Below, one piece after another: positions 7,286-16,123 of a DNA stretch of 59,183 bases. A model generated the notes under the pieces. It searched no databases, had not been told where the DNA came from, and saw only the letters and a list, made by a program, of their open reading frames with translations. This DNA is from Thermoplasmata archaeon. Lineage in GTDB: Archaea; Thermoplasmatota; E2; DHVEG-1. The DNA lies in contig JADBLO010000095.1 in the NCBI GenBank assembly GCA_014894395.1, positions 1 to 59,183 on the forward strand. The letters are read 5' to 3'. A program made the translations under genes and the position numbers. The first letter of the stretch is position 1; each line of letters starts with the position of its first letter.

Positions 7286-8146
7286 ATGAAAAGAACCATC
7301 TTTGGGATTACCGTAGGTATTCTTCTTCTCACCACGAGCATATCTGTTGCGATCGCTCAATCTCAATTACTTTCTCAAACAACCTCCTTTGATGATACTG
7401 TACCTGAATGGGAGGTTGGTGATAGTTGGACATATACTGTTGATAGTTTGACTATCAACTATGATGATCAAGGACAAAAGCTATTTATCGACGGAAGAAT
7501 TGATGATTTCACCTGGACGGTAACAGATACAAGTGATAGTACATATTATCAGATTGATTTTACAGGAAAGCTGACGGCTAACTACGATATTATTTTAACT
7601 TCCATGTTGGGGTCGATCCATCTCACAGGTACCTTTAAGAACACGTTAACCCGTCTGAAGGGAACCATTCTCTTCACCAAGGAAAGCCTCCAAATCTATG
7701 AGGTCACTGCAGAGATAAAAGGACTGAGCGCAGCAACAATCGCACCCCTTAAATTCCCACTTCCGCTCCCGTTTAAACTTACAATACACGCTGGATTGAG
7801 TGTTGATTTTCCCCTATTCGATTTTCCGTTATCCTCATTTAAATTCTGGTCATTGCCCGATCTCGGCGTTACCATGCAAGCATACGCCAGTGGCATCTTT
7901 GGTATCATCGGCTTTCCGATCAATTTCATCATGCAGTATTCATGGATACCGTTGGCGTTTTATTGTCAGGATAAACAAGATGTCACGGTTGCAGCAGGCA
8001 CATTTAGTGCTTATAAAATCTCAACAATTATCGGTGAATTCTTCGAATACTACTATGCACCAGAAGTCGGAAACATCATTAAAATCGATTCAACACTGCA
8101 AAACGGCGCGGTACATGCGGAACTGAAATCAACGAACTACTCCTAA
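7286..8146 (+). CDS. Exported beta-rich protein of unknown function
   Basis: A clear signal peptide (RTIFGITVGILLLTTSISVAIAQ) is followed by a wholly beta-rich mature part. Near the N-terminus stands PEWEVGDSWTYTVD, and near the C-terminus VAAGTFSAYKI...YYAPEVGNIIKID. This pairing is seen in exported archaeal and bacterial proteins that resemble lipoprotein-carrier-like beta-barrels. No catalytic motif is visible. TTTATATAA lies 27 nt before the ATG and GCGGGGAT sits 5-12 nt before it. It lies between two peptidases and is probably co-regulated with them. Confidence 0.75.
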   Translation: MKRTIFGITVGILLLTTSISVAIAQSQLLSQTTSFDDTVPEWEVGDSWTYTVDSLTINYDDQGQKLFIDGRIDDFTWTVTDTSDSTYYQIDFTGKLTANYDIILTSMLGSIHLTGTFKNTLTRLKGTILFTKESLQIYEVTAEIKGLSAATIAPLKFPLPLPFKLTIHAGLSVDFPLFDFPLSSFKFWSLPDLGVTMQAYASGIFGIIGFPINFIMQYSWIPLAFYCQDKQDVTVAAGTFSAYKISTIIGEFFEYYYAPEVGNIIKIDSTLQNGAVHAELKSTNYS

Positions 8147-8251
8147 ACACCTCATAGATTAAAACCTTGTTATCTTGTAATAGAAGAACGTAGAGTACCT
8201 AAAAACCAGTACTTTATTGAAGAAGTATAAAACGATAGGGGATAAAAAAAT

Positions 8252-10144
8252 ATGAAGAGAATAGTACCAATATTAATAGTAGGAATAATGGTCCTCAGTG
8301 GGCTTGGAGCTGCTGCCGTTTCACACACCGCACAAAAACCAATGGAAAAAACAGAAACCATCTCCTTTTCATACCTAAAAATCCAAAACAAAGATGGATA
8401 TGCGCTGGTCACTGTAAAGAACGCGAATGCATGGCTCTATAAGACCGACGCACCGATGCTTCCTGCATCAGTCACCACCTACATCTTGCCATATGGAACT
8501 AAAATACGAACCGTTGATGTGGCGTTCTCAGAACCAGAAGAATACACCTTAGAAAAAAAGATAGTCCCAACACCCAAACCAGTTTCCTTCGTTGCAGGTA
8601 CAAAAGTAACCTTCAATCAAGAAGAGCAAGGAATCGGATCGATATATCCTGAAACACTGTTTGATTATCATCTTGGTGCAGGCATCTCTGGTGAAGATCA
8701 TGTTATTTTCTTAACCGTTCGATGCTATCCGATTCAGTACAAACCAGGGGAAAATAAAATCCTTTACCGAAACACTGCACATCTCTCAATAACCTATGAC
8801 CTACCAACCACTGAAACATCCGCTGTTGATGAATTTAAACTCCTAATTATTGCCCCGAAAGATTTTTCAGAAGAACTCCAGCCATTGGTCGACCATAAAA
8901 TAAGCAAAGGAGTCACCACGAAACTTGTCACTCGTAATGAGATCTGCGACAGCGTCTACTTCCCCGCGGAAGGACGAGATTGTGCAGAAGAAATGAAATA
9001 CTTCATCAAGAACGCGTATGATCAATGGGGAACCGAATATGTGCTCTTGGTCGGAGGAAGATACGGAGGTATTATGAAGGAAAAATGGTGGGTACCGGTG
9101 CGATATTCCCATCTTGATGATGGCTATCAGTGGGAAGGAAGCTATCTTTCAGACCTCTACTTCGCGGATATCTACGATGCTTTTGGGAACTTTTCAACAT
9201 GGGACTCCAACGAGAACGGTATTTTTGCTGAATGGAATAACCAAGGAAAAGATATTCTTGACATGTACCCGGAGGTGTATGTCGGACGACTTGCCTGTAA
9301 AAACGTTAACGAAGTTAAAACCCTGGCCAATAAAATTATCACCTATGAAACAACAACCGCGGGAAAAGAATGGTTTAACAAAATGGTTGTTGTAGGTGGT
9401 GATTCAGCACCAAATGCGACTGATCCCTGGTATGAAGGTGAAGAGGAAAACAAGCTTGCATTAAATTACATGAGCGAATTCGAAGGCATCCGACTCTGGA
9501 CGTCCAACGGGAACTTCACCGGCCCTCAAGATGTTATCGATGGGATCAGCGCGGGCTGTGGATTTTTATTCTTCGATGGACACGGAAACCCCATGTCCTG
9601 GTCCACGCATCCACCGAACAATGAGAGCGTTTGGATCAACGGATTGCAGGTGAAGGACATGCCGAAGCTGAAAAATGGGGAACAACTCCCGGTCACCGTG
9701 TGCGGTGGGTGTCATAACGCACAGTTCAACACCAGTCTCTTGAACATTATCAAAGGCATTATCCAAGAGCGATTCAAGTATTTTCAATGGAAATTCTACC
9801 TGGGAGAATGGACACCTGAATGTTGGGCATGGAAACTCATGAGTGTAAAGAACGGCGGAAGTATTGCGACCATGTCATACACCGGGCTTGACTGGTTTGC
9901 TGAGGGAGACTACAACAACGATACCATCCCGGATTGCACCCAATTTTTCTCAGGATACATAAATACGCAGTTCTTCAAAAATTATGGTGTGAATAATATG
10001 ACGATCCTTGGTCAGGCGCACACCCAAGCACTCATAGATTATCTCAACGCGTTTCCACCGATGCAGGAGAAACTTGACTGTAAGACCGTACAAGAGTTTG
10101 TTCTTCTCGGTGACCCCAGTCTGCAAATTGGAGGATATTCGTAG
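8252..10144 (+). CDS. Exported C25 (gingipain-like) cysteine protease
   Basis: A signal peptide (RIVPILIVGIMVLSGLGAAAV) and an N-terminal propeptide-like beta region (about 30-190) precede the caspase-like catalytic domain (about 195-625). The catalytic His is H444 in FDGHGNP and the Cys is C487 in GGCHNAQFN, the order and spacing of the C25 family. EGRDCAEEMKYFIKNAYDQW and YPEVYVGRL are further family blocks. The protein ends soon after LLGDPSLQIGGY and has no added sorting domain. TAGGGGAT lies 8 nt before the ATG. It is about 65% similar by eye to the paralogue at 16124, with catalytic residues at identical positions. Confidence 0.92.
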   Translation: MKRIVPILIVGIMVLSGLGAAAVSHTAQKPMEKTETISFSYLKIQNKDGYALVTVKNANAWLYKTDAPMLPASVTTYILPYGTKIRTVDVAFSEPEEYTLEKKIVPTPKPVSFVAGTKVTFNQEEQGIGSIYPETLFDYHLGAGISGEDHVIFLTVRCYPIQYKPGENKILYRNTAHLSITYDLPTTETSAVDEFKLLIIAPKDFSEELQPLVDHKISKGVTTKLVTRNEICDSVYFPAEGRDCAEEMKYFIKNAYDQWGTEYVLLVGGRYGGIMKEKWWVPVRYSHLDDGYQWEGSYLSDLYFADIYDAFGNFSTWDSNENGIFAEWNNQGKDILDMYPEVYVGRLACKNVNEVKTLANKIITYETTTAGKEWFNKMVVVGGDSAPNATDPWYEGEEENKLALNYMSEFEGIRLWTSNGNFTGPQDVIDGISAGCGFLFFDGHGNPMSWSTHPPNNESVWINGLQVKDMPKLKNGEQLPVTVCGGCHNAQFNTSLLNIIKGIIQERFKYFQWKFYLGEWTPECWAWKLMSVKNGGSIATMSYTGLDWFAEGDYNNDTIPDCTQFFSGYINTQFFKNYGVNNMTILGQAHTQALIDYLNAFPPMQEKLDCKTVQEFVLLGDPSLQIGGYS

Positions 10145-10160
10145 ATAGGTGGGATGCTGA

Positions 10161-12680
10161 ATGTCAATGAAGAAAATAATTTGTTTTGGAATGCTCGCCC
10201 TCCTTCTTTGTGGATCCGTATCCGTATCGGGATCTCGTATTGATCTAACCTCTTTGTTCACCAAAGATCTCGTACGAGTTGACATAACACAAGGGGATGT
10301 AGTGCTTCCCCGAGGCGTGGAGACCGTTGGAGGAACCCAGGGTGAATGGGTAGATATCATCATACCTAGGTATAGATTACAGGAGCTATCAAATCTTCAG
10401 CTACCTTACACAGTTCTCATAGCAGATATGGATTCCTATGACAGGGAAATGATGGGGTCATATCATACGTTTGCTCAGATTCAGAGTATTTTACAAGATA
10501 TTGCGACCAATTACCCAAGCATCACCAGTCTCTATAGTATTGGGACGAGCTATGAAGGACGTACCATCTGGTGCTTGGAAATCACAGATAACCCTGGTGT
10601 AGATGAAGGAGAACCCGGTGTTTTGTTTATGGGGCTTCATCATGCTCGTGAATGGCCAACTGTCGAGATAAACCTTCATATCGCGAATAATTTGACGTCC
10701 CTATACGGTATAGATTCCACTATCACCGATCTTGTAAACAACCGGAGAACATGGATTGTTCCGTGCGTCAATCCTGACGGATATTATTACTGTCATGATC
10801 TTGGTAATGATTGGCGGAAGAACCGGCAATACTTCCCTCAGTATGGGTCCTATGGTGTTGATTTGAATCGGAACTACAATGGTTCCAGTAATGGGGATAT
10901 TTGGGGTGCTTGGGGATCAATTGGTTCAGGTTCAGTGACTCATGATCCTTATGGTGAGACCTATTGTGGTCCGGGACCTACCTCGGAACTCGAAATACAG
11001 GCAATCAGCAATTTTTTCGCTGAGAACGACATCTGCGCATCAATTTCCTGGCACACCTACCAAGAGGAACTGTACTGGCCATGGGGCTATACAGCGTCTC
11101 ACACTCCAGATGACTCGTATATAAGTTCTGTTGGGACACAGATAGCCCAGAGAATTACACGACAAAGTGGATCAGGTACCTATACACCAAAACAAGCGTA
11201 TGGTCTCTATCCTACTGTGGGCGATAATATCGATTGGGAGTACGGATATAGCCATTATGTTCTCGGCAGGGCAACCTTTGCGTACACTATTGAAGCGTGT
11301 GCGGAGTTCCATCCGTCTGCAAGCTATCTCAATCAGATTTGTAAAGAGAACTGCGACGGAGGCTTATATCTGCTTTCAGAAGCAGAAAACATACGCGACA
11401 CGATTGTCCCTCGTGTGTTGCCGCCGATTCTTGACGAATTACCCAATGATGCCGACGGGAACTATCGGGTCTCATGGCAGGAACAGAATCCTTCTGCAAA
11501 TCCCGATTATTTCCAGCTCGATGAGTTGAACGGGCTTTCAATTGGAACTGATAATGCGGAGTCCGGATCTGGACTTTGGACTCTTGACGGCTTTGCCCTC
11601 TCAACTTCTCGATATCACTCAGGAAGCTCCAGCTTTAAATCTCGCCACAGCGATGCGGATGTTTCTTCGATGACAACAGTCTATCCAATTCCTGTTACCA
11701 CGGGAATGACGCTTTCATTCTGGTGCTGGTATGCGACAGAGAACAATTACGATGACGCCTTTGTTGAAGTCAGTAAAGATGGTCGTTCCTATGACATTTT
11801 AGATATCTTCACAGGATCGTCGGGCGGCTGGATATATAAGGAGTACGATCTGAGTAATTATTCTAATGAATCTCTTTTTATTCGATTCAGATACACCACC
11901 GATCAAGGAACATTACTAGAAGGATTCTATGTTGATGACATCACCCCAGTCGCCGATGTTCAGACTGTTACCACGCTTTCGAGTTCCATCACGAATCATT
12001 TCTATGATATCACCGGCAAGAGCAATGGTACCTATTATTATCAAGTGAAAGGCCATAACAGCGCACGCGGATGGGGGGATTTCAGTACTCTTGAACGGGT
12101 TATTGTATCTCTTGGTGATGACTTGACACCTCCAGTGACGACCTGCACCTTAGCAGGAGATATGGAAGGCGGCGTCTATGTCAGTGACGTGACCGTAACC
12201 TTAACAGCAACAGATGACTCGGGTGTGGACTACACGAAATACAAACTCGACAATGGGATATGGACAACGTACACTGTACCATTTGTTGTGTCTACTAATG
12301 GCAATCATACTGTACTCTTCTACTCCGTTGATAATGCAGGTAACACAGAGACAGAGAAAAGCAGCACCTTTACTATTCAGCAAGAAGTGCCCCCAGTCAC
12401 CATTACGATAAAAGGTGGGTTGGGCGTCTCTGCGACCATTAAAAACACTGGAATAACAACATTGACAAACCTTAGCTGGACCATTACTCTCGACGGAAAA
12501 AACATTTTCTTCGGAAAAACAAAAACCGACATGATAGTAACACTCGCAGCAGGAGAATCAATCACCATAAAAGACTTCGTACTCGGCATCGGAAAAACCG
12601 GCATAGCTGTAAACGTAGGAGCTGCACAGGCCAGCGCAACAGGCACAGTCATCCTGATCTTCGTCATCGGAGTAAAGTAA
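10161..12680 (+). CDS. Exported M14 zinc carboxypeptidase with jelly-roll and Ig-like domains
   Basis: Signal peptide at residues 5-24, then an M14 catalytic domain at about 100-410. Zinc ligands are H161 and E164 in HHAREW and H298 in SWHTY. The general base is E378 in YTIEAC. NPDGYYY, WRKNR and DLNRNY are the family's substrate-site blocks. It removes C-terminal residues from peptides. Residues about 460-600 resemble a MAM/immune-inhibitor-A jelly roll (LSFWCWYATENNYDDAFVEVS). Residues 660-735 are an Ig-like repeat with GNHTVLFYSVDNAGNTE. The last 95 residues form a domain shared with the gene at 12811. It starts 16 nt after the C25 gene, so the two are probably co-transcribed. Confidence 0.92.
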   Translation: MSMKKIICFGMLALLLCGSVSVSGSRIDLTSLFTKDLVRVDITQGDVVLPRGVETVGGTQGEWVDIIIPRYRLQELSNLQLPYTVLIADMDSYDREMMGSYHTFAQIQSILQDIATNYPSITSLYSIGTSYEGRTIWCLEITDNPGVDEGEPGVLFMGLHHAREWPTVEINLHIANNLTSLYGIDSTITDLVNNRRTWIVPCVNPDGYYYCHDLGNDWRKNRQYFPQYGSYGVDLNRNYNGSSNGDIWGAWGSIGSGSVTHDPYGETYCGPGPTSELEIQAISNFFAENDICASISWHTYQEELYWPWGYTASHTPDDSYISSVGTQIAQRITRQSGSGTYTPKQAYGLYPTVGDNIDWEYGYSHYVLGRATFAYTIEACAEFHPSASYLNQICKENCDGGLYLLSEAENIRDTIVPRVLPPILDELPNDADGNYRVSWQEQNPSANPDYFQLDELNGLSIGTDNAESGSGLWTLDGFALSTSRYHSGSSSFKSRHSDADVSSMTTVYPIPVTTGMTLSFWCWYATENNYDDAFVEVSKDGRSYDILDIFTGSSGGWIYKEYDLSNYSNESLFIRFRYTTDQGTLLEGFYVDDITPVADVQTVTTLSSSITNHFYDITGKSNGTYYYQVKGHNSARGWGDFSTLERVIVSLGDDLTPPVTTCTLAGDMEGGVYVSDVTVTLTATDDSGVDYTKYKLDNGIWTTYTVPFVVSTNGNHTVLFYSVDNAGNTETEKSSTFTIQQEVPPVTITIKGGLGVSATIKNTGITTLTNLSWTITLDGKNIFFGKTKTDMIVTLAAGESITIKDFVLGIGKTGIAVNVGAAQASATGTVILIFVIGVK

Positions 12681-12810
12681 CCTACTCCCCCTCTTTTCTC
12701 TTTTATTTTTGTTAATTTTCATGAAAGTTCATGATAAAATAGGTATTTTGTATTAATATTGTGAGAAAAGATATATAAACCACCTATTATTTATTAAATA
12801 TGGGATTTTT

Positions 12811-14484
12811 ATGGAAAGAAGAAAAAAAGTAATCTATCTTGGGGCAGTTGTACTCGGTCTTTTACTGATAGTACCCACAACCAATGTACTTGGGACCAAA
12901 GAGGAATCAATTAAGAAAACAGTATCGGTTGTACAAATAAACACGACACCAACACATGAAATGCTAAGTGTAAGTGAAACAAATAAAGCAGTACGCTTCA
13001 ATGACGGGCAGAATATCGGGACATTAGGAACCGATGTACAAGTGACAACTACACCGGAAACGGAAAACAACCCGGCGATTGGCGCTACTCCTACCGGGGA
13101 GTTATTGATTTCGTACACCCATGTAGTGGACGTTTCCACGAACGATGTCCTCTGGGACTTCTCAATCGATGGGGGACAAACCTGGGACGGCGGTCAATAT
13201 TTCCTCATTGAAGGAGCCGAATCACACCCTGCGATTGACTACTGGGGAACCGGAAAAAAGGCTGTTGGCACTATGCAGGGAGACTATATAAGTAACAACG
13301 GTGCAGACCAACATACATTCACATGCACTGATATTACCGATACAACTACATACGCGATGGAAACTATAACCTGGGGAGCATCATTCCCATACTCGGATAG
13401 AAGAATACCTGATATTGGCGGGTACGATGGAAACGGGATCGCCTGGTGGTATGGTATCATCGCCTGTGTTGGAACTCGTGGCGCACCCGGATCAGTCGAC
13501 ATGCCGATCTTTAACTATGCCAACTACGCTGATGAAACTCAAGGGTGGAGCAGTTATTTTGGTGAGTACTCTGGTTGTGAAAACGCTGCGATTGAAATCG
13601 ATCAATCCAACGGTCTTTTCTATGCTGTTTTTGATATCTACAGAACAACACAATGGGATCTTCTTCTCATCCGTGGTGACGCTCATGACGACGGAACCGG
13701 TCATATAAGGTATATTGGTGAATCTTACATTGGTGATACTGAAAACACGAAATATCCAGCGGTTGATGTCAAGGACAACAAAGTTATTATTCTTGCTCAA
13801 ACAGACGAGGCAGGAACACAAGACATTGTCTGTTACTACTCCTCCGATGCTGGTGTAACATGGGATAAAAGCTTTGTTTCAAGTGGGCCAAATGATGAAC
13901 TCTACCCAAAGATTGTCTCTTATGGTGACACTGCAACCTGCACATTCATCATGAATGACGATTTGTACTACGCTATCACCGACGACGGGGGTGCAACATG
14001 GAGCACACCAGAAATGGTAAACGATCAAACTGGATCTGTTGATACTGAGTACAGAAACACGGATATTACCTACGATGGTACTGTTGTCTGGACCGATATA
14101 CGTGATGCGAACGCAAACATTTATCTAGATAATGTCGCAGGAACTCCAACATTCCCAATCCTAAGTCTGGGTAGTTTCGCCGCCAGCGGACTGGGAAAAG
14201 TATCCATCCCTGTGAAAAACGTTGGTACCGCAGACGCAACGAATGTGAGTCTGACCATCACCGTAACTGGTGGAATCCTTGGTCGCATCAATAAAACAAA
14301 AACTGAGACGATTCCAACGCTTGCTATAGACCAAGAAGTCACAGTAACCACCGATGGAATAATCTTCGGTCTTGGGGCAATCGTGTTAACCGCAACAGCA
14401 AGTTGCCCGGAAGCAGCACCGCCTACAGTAACAAAAACAGCAACAGGTAAAGTTATAATCGTCTTTATCAGAGGGATTGCGTAA
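12811..14484 (+). CDS. Exported BNR/Asp-box beta-propeller protein
   Basis: The N-terminus (KVIYLGAVVLGLLLIVPTTN) is a signal peptide. Asp-box motifs (S-x-D-x-G-x-T-W) occur at SIDGGQTW, SSDAGVTW and TDDGGATW, typical of sialidase-type propellers. The complete sialidase active-site arginine triad is not obvious, so glycan binding or a different hydrolase activity is as likely as sialidase activity. The C-terminal 100 residues match the end of the M14 carboxypeptidase: KNxGxxxxTNxSxTIT, KTKTxxIxTLA and a final TATGxVIxxFIxG. TATATAAAC lies upstream and GGGAT 4 nt before the ATG. The IS element inserted just downstream. Confidence 0.8.
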   Translation: MERRKKVIYLGAVVLGLLLIVPTTNVLGTKEESIKKTVSVVQINTTPTHEMLSVSETNKAVRFNDGQNIGTLGTDVQVTTTPETENNPAIGATPTGELLISYTHVVDVSTNDVLWDFSIDGGQTWDGGQYFLIEGAESHPAIDYWGTGKKAVGTMQGDYISNNGADQHTFTCTDITDTTTYAMETITWGASFPYSDRRIPDIGGYDGNGIAWWYGIIACVGTRGAPGSVDMPIFNYANYADETQGWSSYFGEYSGCENAAIEIDQSNGLFYAVFDIYRTTQWDLLLIRGDAHDDGTGHIRYIGESYIGDTENTKYPAVDVKDNKVIILAQTDEAGTQDIVCYYSSDAGVTWDKSFVSSGPNDELYPKIVSYGDTATCTFIMNDDLYYAITDDGGATWSTPEMVNDQTGSVDTEYRNTDITYDGTVVWTDIRDANANIYLDNVAGTPTFPILSLGSFAASGLGKVSIPVKNVGTADATNVSLTITVTGGILGRINKTKTETIPTLAIDQEVTVTTDGIIFGLGAIVLTATASCPEAAPPTVTKTATGKVIIVFIRGIA

Positions 14485-14501
14485 ACCCTCTTTTTTCCTT
14501 T

Positions 14502-14516
14502 CTTTTTTTTATTTTA
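14502..14516. repeat. Target-site duplication, left copy (15 bp)
   Basis: CTTTTTTTTATTTTA directly abuts the left end of the IS element and is repeated perfectly at 16039-16053. IS481-family insertions make duplications of 4-15 bp. The identity of both copies indicates a recent insertion. Confidence 0.85.
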
Positions 14517-16038
14517 TGTAATGGTCAACGTGAGGGGTAACACATATTAATCTCCGTTCCACTTCTCTCTTATAGGAGGTGGATGGGATTGGGATATACT
14601 ATCGAGAAACCACTTTTCAGCAGAGGAAACAACTCTTTGTATTAGCTGACCAGCTGCAGAACGTTTCCGAAGCATGTACACAGATGAAAGTCTCACGGAA
14701 ACATTATTACCATTGGAAACCACGATATGACCAAGAAGGTATAGACGGGCTTCGTACACCAAAGAGCCATGCTCCACAGAATCCACAGACGATTGATCCG
14801 CAGATAGAACAGAGAATTATCGAACTCAAAAGAGAACATCCCAAATGGGGTAAGAAACGGATAGCACAGTGGATATGGAAAGAACACAGTTGGGAGAATG
14901 TTGTTGCTGTTAATACGGTGAGAAATGTATTACACAGGCATGGTCTCTGGAGAAATGAGAAACGGAAGAAGACACGGAAGAACAAAGGAGTAACTGCGGA
15001 TACACCGGGGAAGACGATCAATATTGACTTGTGTTTTGTTCCTGCTGAAGAGATTGAGGTAGATACACCTGATGTTTCCTTTTTCTTCCAACAGATAGAT
15101 ATGCTGTGTTCACCGTGTTCAATAAACGACAGAAGTGTTGTTCCGGGTACCATGAGTGGGTTGGAGATATTTTCTAAGGAAAAGACAAGTTACGATGAAA
15201 AGATGGATGCATATGTGCTTATGAGGAGCATGAAAGAAGAAAGATCTGAGGATAACCAGGGATGTACCGTTGAAGAGATGGAGAAAAAAACAGCTATAAA
15301 ACAGACAGTGGAAGAGATACGAGGATGGAGAAGAAGGATACGGATAGAACGCCGGAAAGAAGACGAGGCATGGCAGAAATACAGAGATATACGGAAAGCA
15401 TTGATACAGAAATGGAAAACGCTATCCAGAAAGAAAAGAAACAAGATTAAGGAGGAGAAGCGACAAAGTGATGAGGAATGGAACAAGAGAAATACCGAAC
15501 GGAAAAAGGTACTGATTAAAAGGGAGAAAGAAGATGAAGAATGGAGGAAGAAACAAAGAGGACTAAAAGAGCAGATGAACATCCGTATTACCTCATTGGC
15601 AGCGATATTAGCGATCCTTGATAATTGCACAAGAAAATGCATTGGTCTACCTGTTTTTATGACCGGAAGAAAAGTATCCGCTGACGATGTCATACGCGCA
15701 TTGGAAGAAAGGTTACCCTCTGAGTTAAGGTATATTATCTCTGATAACGGAAAGCAATTCATCGCAGAGGCTTTCCAGAAACTGTGCGACAGCAGAGATA
15801 TTGTGCAAGTGAAGATCACACGACATAGACCTGCCACCAACGGAATCGCTGAACGGTTTGTCCAACGATTAAAAGAGATGTTAACAGAAAAGAAGTGGAT
15901 CAACGAAGAGGAACTGAAGATGGTTTTAAACGAGATTGTCAACGAGTACAATGATGCCCCTCATCAGGGACTGGATGGTTTATCTCCAAATGAATATGAG
16001 TGGAGGATAAAGTGTGTACCATCAGCTTGACCATTACA
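14517..16038 (+). mobile_element. IS481-like insertion sequence, intact
   Basis: The element is 1,522 bp long. Its ends are inverted repeats: the left end begins TGTAATGGTCAA (14517-14528), and the right end is the reverse complement (16027-16038), with further imperfect pairing inward. Ends in TGT are typical of IS481. It carries one transposase gene that nearly fills it. Perfect 15-bp duplications flank it. It sits between the propeller gene and the second C25 protease in the T-rich terminator of the former, so no gene is disrupted. Confidence 0.88.
14579..16030 (+). CDS. IS481-like transposase with a large charged insertion
   Basis: Residues about 10-130 carry the N-terminal helix-turn-helix (LADQLQNVSEAC, YYHWKPRYDQEGIDGL) and the linker PKWGKKRIAQWIW. 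The integrase-type catalytic domain has D150 (INIDLCFVP), D389 (IISDNGKQF) and E425 (TNGIAERFVQRLKEML), a full DDE triad. Between D150 and the next core strand (LAAILAILDNCTRKCIGL, from about 338) lie about 180 extra residues, mostly Lys/Glu/Arg-rich and likely coiled coil. IS481 transposases are usually near 300-380 residues; this one has 483. The start is GTG at 14579, within a GGAGGT stretch, with TATTAA about 25 nt upstream. Confidence 0.88.
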   Translation: MDGIGIYYRETTFQQRKQLFVLADQLQNVSEACTQMKVSRKHYYHWKPRYDQEGIDGLRTPKSHAPQNPQTIDPQIEQRIIELKREHPKWGKKRIAQWIWKEHSWENVVAVNTVRNVLHRHGLWRNEKRKKTRKNKGVTADTPGKTINIDLCFVPAEEIEVDTPDVSFFFQQIDMLCSPCSINDRSVVPGTMSGLEIFSKEKTSYDEKMDAYVLMRSMKEERSEDNQGCTVEEMEKKTAIKQTVEEIRGWRRRIRIERRKEDEAWQKYRDIRKALIQKWKTLSRKKRNKIKEEKRQSDEEWNKRNTERKKVLIKREKEDEEWRKKQRGLKEQMNIRITSLAAILAILDNCTRKCIGLPVFMTGRKVSADDVIRALEERLPSELRYIISDNGKQFIAEAFQKLCDSRDIVQVKITRHRPATNGIAERFVQRLKEMLTEKKWINEEELKMVLNEIVNEYNDAPHQGLDGLSPNEYEWRIKCVPSA

Positions 16039-16053
16039 CTTTTTTTTATTTTA
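16039..16053. repeat. Target-site duplication, right copy (15 bp)
   Basis: Identical to 14502-14516 and directly abutting the right inverted repeat of the IS element. Confidence 0.85.
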
Positions 16054-16123
16054 TTCTATTTTGTTCGCAAAGATTTAAATATTATAGAAAGTCTATGTTA
16101 ATTATCGAATTAGGGGATATTCT

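Noticed and set aside
12811-14484. Firm call of sialidase activity
   Set aside because: Asp boxes only show the propeller fold; the catalytic residues are not clearly present.
15190-15951. 253-codon minus-strand frame opposite the transposase
   Set aside because: It is an antisense shadow of the repetitive Lys/Glu/Arg codons; the product is Ser/Phe-rich without a family.
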